From Nocardiopsis ganjiahuensis DSM 45031 (GTDB taxonomy: Bacteria; Actinomycetota; Actinomycetes; Streptosporangiales; Streptosporangiaceae), in NCBI RefSeq assembly GCF_000341085.1, contig NZ_ANBA01000013.1:124001-188000 (forward strand): a DNA stretch of 64,000 nt, given 5' to 3'. The first letter of the stretch is position 1. Each line of letters starts with the position of its first letter. The translations under genes and the position numbers were made by a program. Under the pieces are notes generated by a model. The model was not told the origin of the DNA and ran no database searches. It worked only from the letters and a program-made list of their open reading frames with translations. This document shows positions 50,064-59,137 of this stretch, one piece after another.

Positions 50064-52067
50064 ATGAATCTGAAGCGTTTTTTCCGCGGCCCGTGGATCT
50101 GGATCCTGGCCGTCGCCCTCATGCTCGTCATCGGTTTCCGCGTGTTCGACGTCGGCGCCGGTCCACAGCCCGAGGAAACCGACATCTCGACGGTCTACCA
50201 GCTCATCGAGCAGGACCGGGTGGACAACGCCGAGATCGTCGACCGCGACCAGCGCATCCAGCTGACCGACACCGACGGTGACATCCACGAGGCGTACTGG
50301 GTCGAGGGTCAGGGCCTGGAACTGGCCAACATGCTCCAGGAGTCCAGCCAGAACCCCGACGGGAACCTGGACTCCTACGAGGTGTCGGTCGCGACCACCC
50401 CGATCTGGACCACGGCCCTGTTCAGCCTTCTGCCGCTGGTCATCATCATCGTCATCTTCTGGTTCATCTTCAGCCAGATGCAGGGCGGCGGTTCGAGGGT
50501 GATGCAGTTCGGCAAGTCCAAGGCCAAACTCATCACCAAGGACACCCCGAAGAACACCTTCGAGGACGTGGCCGGTGCCGACGAGGCCATCGAGGAGCTC
50601 CACGAGATCAAGGAGTTCCTCCAGAGCCCCGAGAAGTTCCAGTCGATGGGGGCCAAGATCCCCAAGGGCGTCCTGCTGATGGGGCCGCCCGGAACCGGTA
50701 AGACCCTGCTGGCCCGCGCCGTCGCCGGCGAGGCCGGGGTCCCGTTCTACTCCATTTCCGGCTCCGACTTCGTCGAGATGTTCGTCGGTGTGGGCGCCTC
50801 GCGTGTACGCGACCTGTTCGAGCAGGCCAAGGCGAACGCCCCCGCGATCATCTTCATCGACGAGATCGACGCCGTGGGCCGCCACCGCGGAGCCGGCATG
50901 GGCGGCGGGCACGACGAGCGCGAGCAGACCCTCAACCAGATGCTGGTCGAGATGGACGGCTTCGACGTCAAGGGCGGCGTCATCCTGATCGCCGCCACCA
51001 ACCGCCCCGACATCCTCGACCCGGCCCTGTTGCGCCCGGGCCGCTTCGACCGCCAGGTCGTCGTGGACCGCCCGGACATGGACGGCCGCAAGGAGATCCT
51101 CGCGGTCCACTCCAAGGGCAAGCCGATGGCCGACGACGTGGACTTCACCGTCATCGCCCGCCAGACCGCCGGGATGACCGGCGCGGACCTGGCCAACGTC
51201 ATCAACGAGGGCGCCCTGCTGTCGGCCCGCGGGGACAAGAAGGTCATCGACCACGCCGTCCTCGAGGAGGCCATCGAGCGCGTGATGGCCGGCCCCGAGC
51301 GCAAGACCCGCGTGATGTCGGACCGCGAGAAGAAGGTCATCGCCTACCACGAGGGCGGTCACGCCCTGGTCGGCCACGCGCTGCCCAACTCGGACCCGGT
51401 CCACAAGATCACGATCCTGCCGCGCGGCCGCGCCCTCGGCTACACGATGTCGGTGCCGACCGAGGACAAGTTCCTCACCTCGCGCTCGCAGATGATGGAC
51501 CAGCTGGCCATGATGCTCGGCGGACGCGCCGCCGAGGAACTGGTCTTCCACGAGCCCACCACGGGTGCCGGGAACGACATCGACAAGGCCACCAACCTGG
51601 CCCGCAACATGGTCACCGAGTACGGCATGAGCGAGCGCCTGGGCGCCCGCAAGTTCGGCTCCTCGAACACCGAGCCGTTCCTGGGCCGGGAGATGTCCCA
51701 CGCCCGCGAGTACTCGGAGGAGATCGCCTCCATCATCGACGAGGAGGTCCGCCGCCTCATCGAGTCCGCGCACGACGAGGCCTACGACGTCCTCGTCGAG
51801 TACCGCGACGTGCTCGACGACCTGGTCGTGCAGCTGCTGGAGAAGGAGACGCTCACCAAGAGCCAGGTGCTGGAGATCTTCGCGCCGGTCGAGAAGCGGC
51901 CCTCGCGTGGCTCCTACACCGGCTACGGAAAGCGTCAGCCCTCCAACCGGCCGCCGGTCCGCTCCAAGAAGGAGCTGGCCTCGCTCAACGGCGCCGAGAT
52001 CCAGGGCTCCTCCACCAACGGCCAGCTTCCGGGGCCGTCCACCAGCACAGAAGGAGACCAGGAGTGA
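50064..52067 (+). CDS. ftsH: ATP-dependent zinc metalloprotease FtsH
   Basis: The protein has 667 residues. Two N-terminal membrane segments (about 10-28 and 113-136) enclose an extracytoplasmic loop. The AAA domain has [15 protein letters not shown] (Walker A), [15 protein letters not shown] (Walker B) and the second region of homology ending [15 protein letters not shown]. The zinc protease motif HEGGH is in [13 protein letters not shown]. It forms a hexamer in the membrane that degrades misfolded membrane proteins and regulators. The C-terminal tail (about 600-667) is Ser/Pro/Gly-rich, as in other actinobacteria. The stop overlaps the folE start by 4 bases. Confidence 0.97.
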   Translation: MNLKRFFRGPWIWILAVALMLVIGFRVFDVGAGPQPEETDISTVYQLIEQDRVDNAEIVDRDQRIQLTDTDGDIHEAYWVEGQGLELANMLQESSQNPDGNLDSYEVSVATTPIWTTALFSLLPLVIIIVIFWFIFSQMQGGGSRVMQFGKSKAKLITKDTPKNTFEDVAGADEAIEELHEIKEFLQSPEKFQSMGAKIPKGVLLMGPPGTGKTLLARAVAGEAGVPFYSISGSDFVEMFVGVGASRVRDLFEQAKANAPAIIFIDEIDAVGRHRGAGMGGGHDEREQTLNQMLVEMDGFDVKGGVILIAATNRPDILDPALLRPGRFDRQVVVDRPDMDGRKEILAVHSKGKPMADDVDFTVIARQTAGMTGADLANVINEGALLSARGDKKVIDHAVLEEAIERVMAGPERKTRVMSDREKKVIAYHEGGHALVGHALPNSDPVHKITILPRGRALGYTMSVPTEDKFLTSRSQMMDQLAMMLGGRAAEELVFHEPTTGAGNDIDKATNLARNMVTEYGMSERLGARKFGSSNTEPFLGREMSHAREYSEEIASIIDEEVRRLIESAHDEAYDVLVEYRDVLDDLVVQLLEKETLTKSQVLEIFAPVEKRPSRGSYTGYGKRQPSNRPPVRSKKELASLNGAEIQGSSTNGQLPGPSTSTEGDQE

Positions 52068-52657
52068 GCCCGGACCTGCCTGCCAGATCCGTGGACCGCG
52101 AGCGCATCGAGCACGCGGTTCGGGAGATCCTCATCGCCATCGGGGAGGACCCCGACCGCGACGGTCTGACCAAGACGCCCGAGCGGGTCGCCCGGGCCTA
52201 CGAGGAGCAGTTCGCCGGGCTCGGCCAGAAGCCCGGTGACGTCCTCACCACGGTCTTCGAGGCCGACCACGAGGAAATGGTCCTGGTCAAGGACATCGAG
52301 CTGTACTCGACCTGTGAGCACCACCTCGTGCCGTTCTACGGGGTCGCGCACGTGGGCTACATCCCGGGTGCGCACGGCCGGATCACCGGGCTGAGCAAGC
52401 TCGCCCGCCTGGTCGACGTCTACGCCCGGCGCCCGCAGGTGCAGGAGCGCCTCACCGGCCAGGTCTCCGACGCGATCATGGACCACCTCGACCCGCGCGG
52501 CGTGATCGTGGTCATCGAGGCCGAGCACCTGTGCATGACCATGCGCGGGGTGCGCAAGCCCGGTGCCAAGACGGTCACCTCCGCGGTGCGGGGCATCTTC
52601 CGCAGCAGCGACCGCACCCGTGCCGAGGCCATGAGCCTCATTCTGGACCGGCGCTGA
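52064..52657 (+). CDS. folE: GTP cyclohydrolase I
   Basis: The protein has 197 residues from a GTG overlapping the ftsH stop. The conserved block [22 protein letters not shown] contains the zinc Cys and His residues, and [22 protein letters not shown] carries the second zinc cysteine and substrate-binding histidine. It converts GTP to dihydroneopterin triphosphate, the first committed step of folate synthesis, and works with folP, folB and folK just downstream. Decamer in known members. Expression is probably coupled to ftsH. Confidence 0.96.
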   Translation: MSPDLPARSVDRERIEHAVREILIAIGEDPDRDGLTKTPERVARAYEEQFAGLGQKPGDVLTTVFEADHEEMVLVKDIELYSTCEHHLVPFYGVAHVGYIPGAHGRITGLSKLARLVDVYARRPQVQERLTGQVSDAIMDHLDPRGVIVVIEAEHLCMTMRGVRKPGAKTVTSAVRGIFRSSDRTRAEAMSLILDRR

Positions 52658-52777
52658 CCGGACCGGCACCCACCGGTCGGCGCCGACCGGAGCGGAGCCG
52701 GACAGCGTCCGGACACACTCCGACAACACCGGCCGAGGGGCCGGGGGCCGTGTGCCTCCGGCCCCTCGGCGTACGCG

Positions 52778-52783
52778 TAGGGT
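52778..52783 (+). promoter_or_regulatory. Probable -10 element of folP
   Basis: TAGGGT ends 7 bases before the ATG at 52791, suggesting a leaderless internal promoter inside the folate cluster. The same hexamer precedes the TetR gene at 1759. No -35 box is recognised. Confidence 0.35.
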
Positions 52784-52790
52784 GATGCGC

Positions 52791-53696
52791 ATGGCGCCGA
52801 AACACACACTTCCGGGGCTGCCCGACCGCGGGCGGTGCCTGGTCATGGGGGTCGTGAACGTCACCCCCGACTCCTTCTCCGACGGCGGGTCCTGGTTCGA
52901 CCCCGAGCGTGCGATCGAGCACGGTCTGCACCTCGTCGAGGAGGGCGCGGACATCGTCGACGTGGGCGGTGAGTCCACCCGCCCCGGCGCCCAACGGGTC
53001 TCCGCCGCCGAGGAGCTGCGCCGGGTCGAGCCGGTGGTGCGCGAACTCGCCTCGCGGGGGATCGCCGTCAGCGTCGACACGATGCGCGCCGAGGTCGCCG
53101 CGAACGCGGTCGAGGCCGGCGCTGTGCTGGTCAACGACGTCAGCGGCGGGCTCGCCGACCCGGAGATGGCACGACTTGTCGCTTCTTCCGGTGTGGCCTA
53201 TGTGTTGATGCACTGGCGTGGGCATAGTCATGACATGCAGAGCCGTGCCGTGTACACGGATGTCGTCCAGGAGGTCCTCGATGAGCTCCGCGACCGTATG
53301 GAGGCCATGATCAGTGCAGGTGTCGACCCCGGCCAGATCGTTCTGGACCCGGGGCTGGGATTCTCCAAGCGCCCCGAACAGGCGCACAACTGGGCGCTGC
53401 TCCAGCATCTCGACCGGTTCCACGAACTCGGCCGGCCCGTCCTGGTGGCGGGATCGCGCAAACGCTTCCTGAGCCGTCTGCTCGGTGACGCCAAGGGCGA
53501 GGAACGGCCCTTCGTGGAGTGCGACGCGGCCACCGCGGCCGTGACCACCCTGTCCGCGGACCGGGGCGCCTGGGCGGTTCGGGTCCACGACGTCCGTCCC
53601 AACGCCGACGCCGTACGGGTGGCGGCGGCCTGGGCCGACGGCGGTGCCGGGCTCGACGAGGGCCGCGGCGAGACCGTGGACCGGAGCGGCCAGTGA
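52791..53696 (+). CDS. folP: Dihydropteroate synthase
   Basis: The protein has 301 residues from the ATG at 52791, chosen for the -10-like box upstream; ATG 52785 and GTG 52782 are in frame. GVVNVTPDSFSDGG (pterin loop), DVGGESTRPGA, SVDTMRAEVA, LVNDVSGG and a C-terminal RVHDVRPN mark the TIM-barrel DHPS family. It joins dihydropterin pyrophosphate to p-aminobenzoate. This is the target of sulfonamides. The C-terminal 20 residues after the barrel are Gly/Glu-rich and probably disordered. The stop overlaps the next start (GTGA). Confidence 0.95.
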   Translation: MAPKHTLPGLPDRGRCLVMGVVNVTPDSFSDGGSWFDPERAIEHGLHLVEEGADIVDVGGESTRPGAQRVSAAEELRRVEPVVRELASRGIAVSVDTMRAEVAANAVEAGAVLVNDVSGGLADPEMARLVASSGVAYVLMHWRGHSHDMQSRAVYTDVVQEVLDELRDRMEAMISAGVDPGQIVLDPGLGFSKRPEQAHNWALLQHLDRFHELGRPVLVAGSRKRFLSRLLGDAKGEERPFVECDAATAAVTTLSADRGAWAVRVHDVRPNADAVRVAAAWADGGAGLDEGRGETVDRSGQ

Positions 53697-54139
53697 AGTC
53701 CCGCCAGGAGGTCATGGAGCGCGTCGCCGAGGCCAACGCGCAGTTCTACAGCGCCATCGAGAACGGCGACATCGACCTGATGCGCACCGTGTGGGCGGAG
53801 GAGCACGAGGCTCCCGACCTGGTGTGCGTCAACCCCGGATGGCCGCTGCTGCGCGGCCGGACCGAGATCATGCGCGCCTGGTCGCTGATCATGGCCAACG
53901 TGACCTACATCCAGTACGTGCTCACCGAGACGCACATCGGGGTCGGCGGCGACATCGCCATGGTGACCTGCGAGGAGAACGTGCTCACGGCGGAGGACGG
54001 CAGCCCCGGGTTCGTGGCGGGCGGGCAGGTGGTCACCACCAACCTGTTCGTCGACACCGACCAGGGGTGGCGGCTGTGGTCGCACCACGCCTCCCCGGTG
54101 CTGATGGAGGACGACGACGAGGCGGAGGCCGAGGACTGA
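53693..54139 (+). CDS. NTF2-like (SnoaL-type) protein in the folate operon
   Basis: The protein has 148 residues from a GTG overlapping the folP stop; an ATG lies seven codons later after a good AGGAGG. ANAQFYSAIENGDIDLMRTVWAEEHE and the later strands VVTTNLFVDTDQGWRLWSHHAS are typical of the cone-shaped NTF2 fold. A protein of this type sits between folP and folB in many actinomycetes. It may bind a pteridine intermediate, but no activity is established. The C-terminus is acidic (EDDDEAEAED). Confidence 0.85.
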   Translation: MKSRQEVMERVAEANAQFYSAIENGDIDLMRTVWAEEHEAPDLVCVNPGWPLLRGRTEIMRAWSLIMANVTYIQYVLTETHIGVGGDIAMVTCEENVLTAEDGSPGFVAGGQVVTTNLFVDTDQGWRLWSHHASPVLMEDDDEAEAED

Positions 54140-54510
54140 TGCGGGACCGCATCGAGCTCCGGGGCCTCCGGGCCCGGGGCTACCACGGGGTGTTCGACTT
54201 CGAGCGCCGCGAGGGCCAGGACTTCGTGGTCGACGCCGTGCTGTACCTGGACACGGCCCCCGCCGCGGCCAGCGACGACGTCGGCGACACGGTGCACTAC
54301 GGCCTGCTCGCGGACCGGCTGGTCGCGGTGGTGACGGGCGAGCCCGTGAACCTGATCGAGACCCTGGCCGAACGGCTGGCCGAGGTGTGCCTGGCCGAGT
54401 CGTTGGTGGAGGGTGTGGAGCTGACGGTGCACAAGCCGTCGGCCCCCATCGAGCACGAGTTCACCGACGTGGCGGTCACCGTCACCCGGGGGAAGCGGGG
54501 CCAGTGGTGA
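54139..54510 (+). CDS. folB: Dihydroneopterin aldolase
   Basis: The protein has 123 residues; its ATG overlaps the previous stop (TGATG). RIELRGLRARGYHGVFDFERREGQDFVVDAVLYLD is the standard N-terminus with the pterin-site tyrosine, NLIETLAERLAEVCL carries the catalytic Glu region, and VELTVHKPSAPI has the catalytic lysine. It splits dihydroneopterin into hydroxymethyl-dihydropterin and glycolaldehyde. The product is passed to FolK, encoded just downstream. Confidence 0.95.
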   Translation: MRDRIELRGLRARGYHGVFDFERREGQDFVVDAVLYLDTAPAAASDDVGDTVHYGLLADRLVAVVTGEPVNLIETLAERLAEVCLAESLVEGVELTVHKPSAPIEHEFTDVAVTVTRGKRGQW

Positions 54511-54538
54511 GGTTGACGGTGAGAGGGAGGCTGGAACA

Positions 54539-55081
54539 GTGGTGACGCGTGCCGTGCTCTCCCTGGGCTCCAATCTCGGCGACCGCATGGCCGCTCTCCA
54601 AGGTGCCGTGGACCTGCTGGCGACCGGGCCGGGGAGCACGCCGGTGGCGGTGTCGCCGGTCTACGAGACCGCTCCGGTGGGCGGGCCCGAACAGGGCGCC
54701 TACCTCAACGCGGCCCTGGTCGTGGACACCGCGGGCGAGCCGAAGGAGCTGCTGGAGCTGGCCCGGTCGGCGGAGCGCGCCTTCGAACGGGTCCGCGAGG
54801 TCCGGTGGGGCCCGCGCACCCTGGACGTGGACGTGATCGCCTTCGGTGAGCTGACCGACGACGACCCGGAGCTGACCCTGCCGCACCCGCGCGCCCATCT
54901 GCGCGCGTTCGTGCTGCGCCCCTGGCTGGACACGGACCCGGCAGCGGTCCTGCCCGGACGGGCCCCGGTCGCCACCCTGCTGGCCGGGGTGGAGGCCGCG
55001 GACACCGAGGGGGAACAGCTGCTGACGCGCCGGGAGGACCTGCGGCTGAGGCTGCCGGGGGAGGCGGACCGTGTCCGATGA
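54539..55081 (+). CDS. folK: 2-amino-4-hydroxy-6-hydroxymethyldihydropteridine pyrophosphokinase
   Basis: The protein has 180 residues from the first of two GTG codons, with GAGAGGGAGG upstream. AVLSLGSNLGDR is the N-terminal signature and WGPRTLDVDVIAFGEL carries the Mg-binding Asp pair; LPHPRAHLRAFVLRPW completes the pterin pocket. It transfers pyrophosphate from ATP to hydroxymethyl-dihydropterin for FolP. It overlaps the next gene by 11 bases. Confidence 0.95.
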   Translation: MVTRAVLSLGSNLGDRMAALQGAVDLLATGPGSTPVAVSPVYETAPVGGPEQGAYLNAALVVDTAGEPKELLELARSAERAFERVREVRWGPRTLDVDVIAFGELTDDDPELTLPHPRAHLRAFVLRPWLDTDPAAVLPGRAPVATLLAGVEAADTEGEQLLTRREDLRLRLPGEADRVR

Positions 55082-55565
55082 CGGCAGGGGCACGCTCACC
55101 CCGACCGGGTGGCGTGTCCCTTCCCTGCTGGCCCTCCTCGGGGCCCTGGCCGGGCTGTTGGTCGCCAACTCGGTGAGCGGTCTGCCGCTGATGCCGTGGT
55201 CGGCGATCCCGACCCTGCTGCTGCTCGCCTTCGCGGAGGCCTTCACCGCGGGGCGCACCGCGCGCCGTATCCGCCGGGCGCCGGGGACCGAGCCGATCGA
55301 GCCGCTCAGCGCGGCCCGGCTGGTGGCCCTGGCCAAGGCGAGCGCGCTGTTCGCGTCACTGGCCACGGGGTTCTTCGCGGGGACGGCCCTGGCCGTCTCC
55401 GACCGGCTGGAGCTGCCCAGCCACCGCGAGGTGTTCCTGACGGCGCTGGGCACGGCGCTCGCCGCCGGGCTGCTGCTGGCCGCCGCCCTCTACCTGGAGC
55501 ACGCCTGCCGGGTTCCGGAGGACGACGGCGACCAGGACGGGGACGACACCCCCGGGCTCGCCTGA
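55071..55565 (+). CDS. DUF3180-type membrane protein
   Basis: The protein has 164 residues from a GTG overlapping the end of folK. Four membrane segments are visible (about 18-36, 44-60, 89-108 and 120-142), with RTARRIRRAPGTEPIEPLSAARLVALAKASALFAS between segments 2 and 3. That conserved motif is the core of the DUF3180 family, which follows folK in most actinomycetes. No biochemical function is known to me. The C-terminus is acidic. Confidence 0.88.
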   Translation: MSDDGRGTLTPTGWRVPSLLALLGALAGLLVANSVSGLPLMPWSAIPTLLLLAFAEAFTAGRTARRIRRAPGTEPIEPLSAARLVALAKASALFASLATGFFAGTALAVSDRLELPSHREVFLTALGTALAAGLLLAAALYLEHACRVPEDDGDQDGDDTPGLA

Positions 55566-55643
55566 GGGGTCGGCCCGGCCGCGCGGCGGGTTCGGATGCC
55601 GGTTCGGGCCGAGCCGTTTCGGACGGGGCTTGCCCGCTGATGG

Positions 55644-56207
55644 TTGACTGAGGCGGTGGACACCAGTGAACCGACATCACCGACAGCGGAGGGGGCCGAA
55701 CGGCCGCCCCGTCCCGTGGACGACGCCTTCACCGCGCCCGGGGACACGACCTGGCAGCGGATCCCGACCGCGTTGGCCTGGTACCGCCGCCTGGTGACGG
55801 GTGCGGGCTGCCTGGCCCTCGGCGCGGGGGGCGCGCTGCTGCTGCTCCTGTGGGGGAAACCGGTCCTGGCCGGGGTCTGGGCGGCGCTGGTCCTGGTGGC
55901 CGCCGCCGTCCTCTGGTTCCTGGCCGGGCGCTTCCAGCGGTCCTGGGGGTACGCGGAGGCCACCGCCGAGCTGTACCTCACCTACGGGGTCCTGGTCCGC
56001 CAACTGGTGGTCGTCCCCTACGGCCGGATGCAGGTCGTGGACGTCACCGCCGACCTGCTCGAACAGGCGCTGGGGATCGCGACCGTGCGGGTGCGCACCG
56101 CCGCGAGCACCGCGGACACCCGTGTGGTGGGGCTTCCGCTCGCCGATGCCGTCCAGCTGCGCGACCGGCTCGCGGCGCGCAGCGAGAGCTTCTCAACGGG
56201 GTTGTAA
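55644..56207 (+). CDS. PH-domain membrane protein (YdbS-like)
   Basis: The protein has 187 residues from the TTG at 55644; the GTG at 55656 is an equally possible start. After a Pro/Glu-rich N-terminus come two membrane segments (about 49-72 and 73-92) and a bacterial PH-like domain (about 100-178) with TAELYLTYGVLVRQLVVVPYGRMQVVDVTADLLEQALGIATVRVRTA. This is the YdbS half of the YdbS-YdbT pair, common in Gram-positive bacteria and of unclear function, perhaps membrane-stress defence. It ends directly against the larger partner gene. Confidence 0.87.
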   Translation: MTEAVDTSEPTSPTAEGAERPPRPVDDAFTAPGDTTWQRIPTALAWYRRLVTGAGCLALGAGGALLLLLWGKPVLAGVWAALVLVAAAVLWFLAGRFQRSWGYAEATAELYLTYGVLVRQLVVVPYGRMQVVDVTADLLEQALGIATVRVRTAASTADTRVVGLPLADAVQLRDRLAARSESFSTGL

Positions 56208-57782
56208 GTGCACGGACCGCCGCAGCAGCCCGGACCCCGGCCGTACGAGGGCCGGCAGGCCGGGCCCGAGCCTCACGGGCCCCAGCAGCCCGGATACCAC
56301 CAACCTGCTCCGCAGCCGACCGGTCCGCCACCCGGTCCGCAGCCCGGCCCGCCGCCCGGCTGGGGTCCGGCGATGCTGCCGCCGCGGTACGCCTGGGGCG
56401 CACCGCCGCCGGGGCCGCCGCGGAAGCCCGATCCGGATGGCGACGTCACCACGGGGGTCTTCCGCTCCCACTGGCTGGTCATCCCGTTCCAGGTCCTCGC
56501 GGTCACCCTGGTGTTCGTGGCGCTGATCGGGCCGATCCTGATCTCGTTCGGCTACGCCTGGGTGCTCCTGCTGGGTGTGTCCGTGGTGTTCGGTTCCCTC
56601 GCCTACGCGCTGCCCGCCTGGTGGTACGGCACCTTCGGGCTGCGCGAGGACCACCTCGTGGTGCACAGCGGTCTGGTCCTGCGCAGTTCCCGGGAGATTC
56701 CACTGAGCCGCCTGCAGGCGGTGGACGTGGTGCAGCCCCTGCTGATGCAGGTGTTCGGGCTGGCGGAGCTGCGGATCGAGCTGGCCGGCGGCGACGGGAG
56801 CGCCATCCGGCTGCGCTGTCTGCGCCGGGGGGTGGCGGAACGGCTGCGGGTGGCGGTGCTGGCGCACGCCGCCGGGCTGCCTGGGCGTTCGCCCGAGGCG
56901 CCCGAGTGGCCCTTCTACCGCCTGCCCTTCCTGCTGCTCCTGGGCGCCCTGACCTTCCGGGTCCCGGTGCTGCTGTGCTTCATCCTGCTGCTCCTGCTGG
57001 CCACGGCGTTCGTGGTGTTCCTCGAACCCGGTGTGCTGGGCGGGGCCGTTCCGCTGGTCCTGGGGCTGCTGCGCTACTACTGGGGCCCGCTGGCCCGGTA
57101 CACGGATTTCTACGCCTCGCTGTCCTCGGACGGGCTGCGGCTGCGCTACGGGATGTTCCAGCGCCGCATGCAGACGGTTCCGCCCGGTCGGGTCCAGGCC
57201 GTGCGGGTGGTGGAGCCGCTGCTGTGGCGGGCGCTGGGGGTGGCCAGGGTCGAGGCGACCGTGGCCGGGTACGCGGGCGCGCGCCAGGGCGACTCCGCCG
57301 ACCTGCTCCCGGTGGCACCGCGCGGGCGGGCGTTCTCCTTGGTGAACGAGCTGTTCCCGGAGAGCGAGGCGTCGTCGGTGCCGCTGGTGGACAACCGCGG
57401 CCTGATGTCGAACGCCGCGGGGGTGGACGAGCGGCTGTTCGTGAGTGTGCGGGGGCGGTTCTGCCGGGTGACGGAGATCGTCCCGGTCGAGCGGATGCAG
57501 ACGCTGCGGCTGTCCTCGGGGCCGCTCGCCCAGCTCAGGGGGAGGGCGACCGTCGACGTGGACACACCCCCGGGGCCGGTCACGGGGCGTGCGTCGGACC
57601 GTGCGGCGGACGAGGGGCGCCGGTTCCTGGACGCCCTGGTCGAGTACGGAAGGCGGGCCAGAGTGCCTTCCGCGGGAACGGAACGGTGGGCGACTCGGGC
57701 GACCATGCGCGGAGAGTCGGTAACCAACCGGGACGAGGGCGAGGAACCGGAAGTTCGAAGCGGTGACACCCCCGAGAGATGA
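56208..57782 (+). CDS. PH-domain membrane protein (YdbT-like) with Pro-rich N-terminus
   Basis: The protein has 524 residues from a GTG that abuts the previous stop. The first 75 residues are a Pro/Gly/Gln-rich tail, then come membrane segments (about 95-130) and a PH domain (REDHLVVHSGLVLRSSREIPLSRLQAVDVVQPLL), a second hydrophobic block (about 235-290) and a second PH domain (SDGLRLRYGMFQRRMQTVPPGRVQAVRVVEPLLWRALG), then a third, weaker one (GVDERLFVSVRGRFCRVTEIVPVERMQTLRLSSG). This is the YdbT layout; the pair probably forms one complex. Role unknown. Confidence 0.87.
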   Translation: MHGPPQQPGPRPYEGRQAGPEPHGPQQPGYHQPAPQPTGPPPGPQPGPPPGWGPAMLPPRYAWGAPPPGPPRKPDPDGDVTTGVFRSHWLVIPFQVLAVTLVFVALIGPILISFGYAWVLLLGVSVVFGSLAYALPAWWYGTFGLREDHLVVHSGLVLRSSREIPLSRLQAVDVVQPLLMQVFGLAELRIELAGGDGSAIRLRCLRRGVAERLRVAVLAHAAGLPGRSPEAPEWPFYRLPFLLLLGALTFRVPVLLCFILLLLLATAFVVFLEPGVLGGAVPLVLGLLRYYWGPLARYTDFYASLSSDGLRLRYGMFQRRMQTVPPGRVQAVRVVEPLLWRALGVARVEATVAGYAGARQGDSADLLPVAPRGRAFSLVNELFPESEASSVPLVDNRGLMSNAAGVDERLFVSVRGRFCRVTEIVPVERMQTLRLSSGPLAQLRGRATVDVDTPPGPVTGRASDRAADEGRRFLDALVEYGRRARVPSAGTERWATRATMRGESVTNRDEGEEPEVRSGDTPER

Positions 57783-57936
57783 CTGTGGCGTGCCTCACAT
57801 TGTGGTGCTGAAGTGGTTCCAGTTAAGGGATCCATATCCGACATGTCTGATCACTATTGGTGATATCTCCAGGTCAGGGTTGCAGAATTCTTCTGCGTTC
57901 TGGTCACGTGCGGCGACCGAGTGTGGCTAAATAGGG

Positions 57937-57957
57937 GTGAACACGTTGAGTGTTCAC
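57937..57957. promoter_or_regulatory. Inverted repeat upstream of the short chaplin, BldD-like
   Basis: GTGAACAC-gttga-GTGTTCAC is a perfect inverted repeat with 8 bp arms, about 70 bp upstream of the chaplin ATG and next to TAAATA. With flanking bases it reads GGTGA...TCACT, similar to the BldD consensus AGTGA-n-TCACC. Regulation by BldD is a hypothesis. Confidence 0.45.
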
Positions 57958-58025
57958 TGTCATACACATCGTCAACGTTATCGACCGGTTGGCGCCCCTG
58001 CCCTCCGGTCCGACGGGAGAAACAC

Positions 58026-58265
58026 ATGCTGAAGAAGGCTCTCGCCGCCACGGCCATCGCTGCTGCCGCTGGCAGCGTCCTGTTCGCCGGCGCTCCGGCC
58101 ATGGCCAACAGCAACGTCTTCACCTCCGGCAACGGCAGCATCCTCGGCGGCAACCAGCTCGTCGCCGACCTGGACGTTCCGATCAACGTCTGCGGCAACG
58201 CCATCTCCATCCTGGGCGTTTCCGGTGCTTCCTGCACCGACTCCGACGCCAAGGTGCTGAACTAG
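58026..58265 (+). CDS. Short chaplin
   Basis: The protein has 79 residues from the ATG at 58026, with GGGAGAAA upstream. The signal peptide (about 1-27, ending PAMAN-S) is followed by a single chaplin domain: FTSGNGSILGGNQLVADLDVPINVCGNAISILGVSGASCTDSDAKVLN, with both cysteines. Short chaplins are secreted, assemble into amyloid fibres at the air-water interface and make aerial hyphae hydrophobic. It is closest in sequence to the domain of the sortase-type chaplin at 19818. A strong intrinsic terminator follows at 58364. Confidence 0.92.
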   Translation: MLKKALAATAIAAAAGSVLFAGAPAMANSNVFTSGNGSILGGNQLVADLDVPINVCGNAISILGVSGASCTDSDAKVLN

Positions 58266-58363
58266 CCGCACTCTGACTTTCCGGCCCGGCCGGGCGGGGG
58301 TGTCCAGTCGGAGACGTCCCGACTGAACCGACCCGACCGAGGCCAGCGAGCTTTCCGCGCAAG

Positions 58364-58399
58364 GGGCGCCACTCCGTGACGACGGAGTGGCGCCCTTTT
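58364..58399 (+). terminator. Intrinsic terminator after the short chaplin
   Basis: GGGCGCCACTCCGT and ACGGAGTGGCGCCC form a perfect 14 bp stem over a 4-base loop, followed by TTTT. Strong stem with a T-tract. Confidence 0.85.
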
Positions 58400-58705
58400 C
58401 CTGTGCCCGGGGGTCGGACCGCGGTGCACGCCCGGAATCGGCATTGGTGCCTGGCTGCAACCCTGAACTGCGGTAACGCTGCGCGCACGGGTGGGGTGAC
58501 GAACTCCCCGCCTTTGTCCCGATCGGCCCCGGGGTGTTCTGCTACCCAGTGTGAACTTTGGTGGTTTTCCGTGATCAATGCAGTTCAAGGCATGTTCATG
58601 GGGCTTGTGTCTCGGTAATTTCTTTCTCGGCACCCCCCGGGTGTCGGGAAAGAAACACTGCGAGTCCGGCCGGTCCCCCCGCCCGGACACAAAAGGAGAC
58701 AAGTA

Positions 58706-58948
58706 GTGCTGAAGAAGACGCTCGCCGCCGGTGCCGTGGTCCTCGCCTCCGCTGGGGTCCTCCTCTCCGCTGCCCCGGTCGCGGCGCACGCCGGCGCCTG
58801 GACCTCGGGCAACGGCTCCGACGTCAGCGGGAACATCGCCTACATCAACGGTGTGGACAACACCAACTACGGCTGCGGCAACTCCAACGCCGTCCTCGGC
58901 CAGTCCGTGGGCTCCTGCTTCAACTCCGGCGTGATCATCCAGAACTGA
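58706..58948 (+). CDS. Divergent chaplin-like small secreted protein
   Basis: The protein has 80 residues from the GTG at 58706, with AAAAGGAG upstream. The start MLKKTLAAGAVVLASAGVLL resembles that of the chaplin just upstream, and the mature part begins AWTSGNGSDVSGN. The core differs from chaplins: INGVDNTNYGCGNSNAVLGQSVGSCFNSGVIIQN. Two cysteines are kept at chaplin-like spacing, but the hydrophobic middle is shorter and rich in Asn. It may be a chaplin variant or another spore-surface protein. It is followed by a 12 bp hairpin at 58988. Confidence 0.75.
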   Translation: MLKKTLAAGAVVLASAGVLLSAAPVAAHAGAWTSGNGSDVSGNIAYINGVDNTNYGCGNSNAVLGQSVGSCFNSGVIIQN

Positions 58949-58987
58949 TCCCGGGGACCCCTCTGACGGAGGGGGCGCGGTGAACTC

Positions 58988-59017
58988 GCGGGGACGGGCA
59001 ACGGAGCCCGTCCCCGC
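58988..59017. terminator. Hairpin after the chaplin-like gene
   Basis: GCGGGGACGGGC pairs with GCCCGTCCCCGC over a 6-base loop. The 12 bp stem is perfect but lacks a T-tract. Confidence 0.65.
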
Positions 59018-59137
59018 TCCCGTGTGCGCGCTCTTCCCGAGGGGGCGGGGCGGCAGGTCACCGGTCCGGGAGGGCTATCGTGTGCTCAGCGGTGCGGGGA
59101 GAAACGGCCGCGCCGGGACCACGAGGGGACACGGAAC

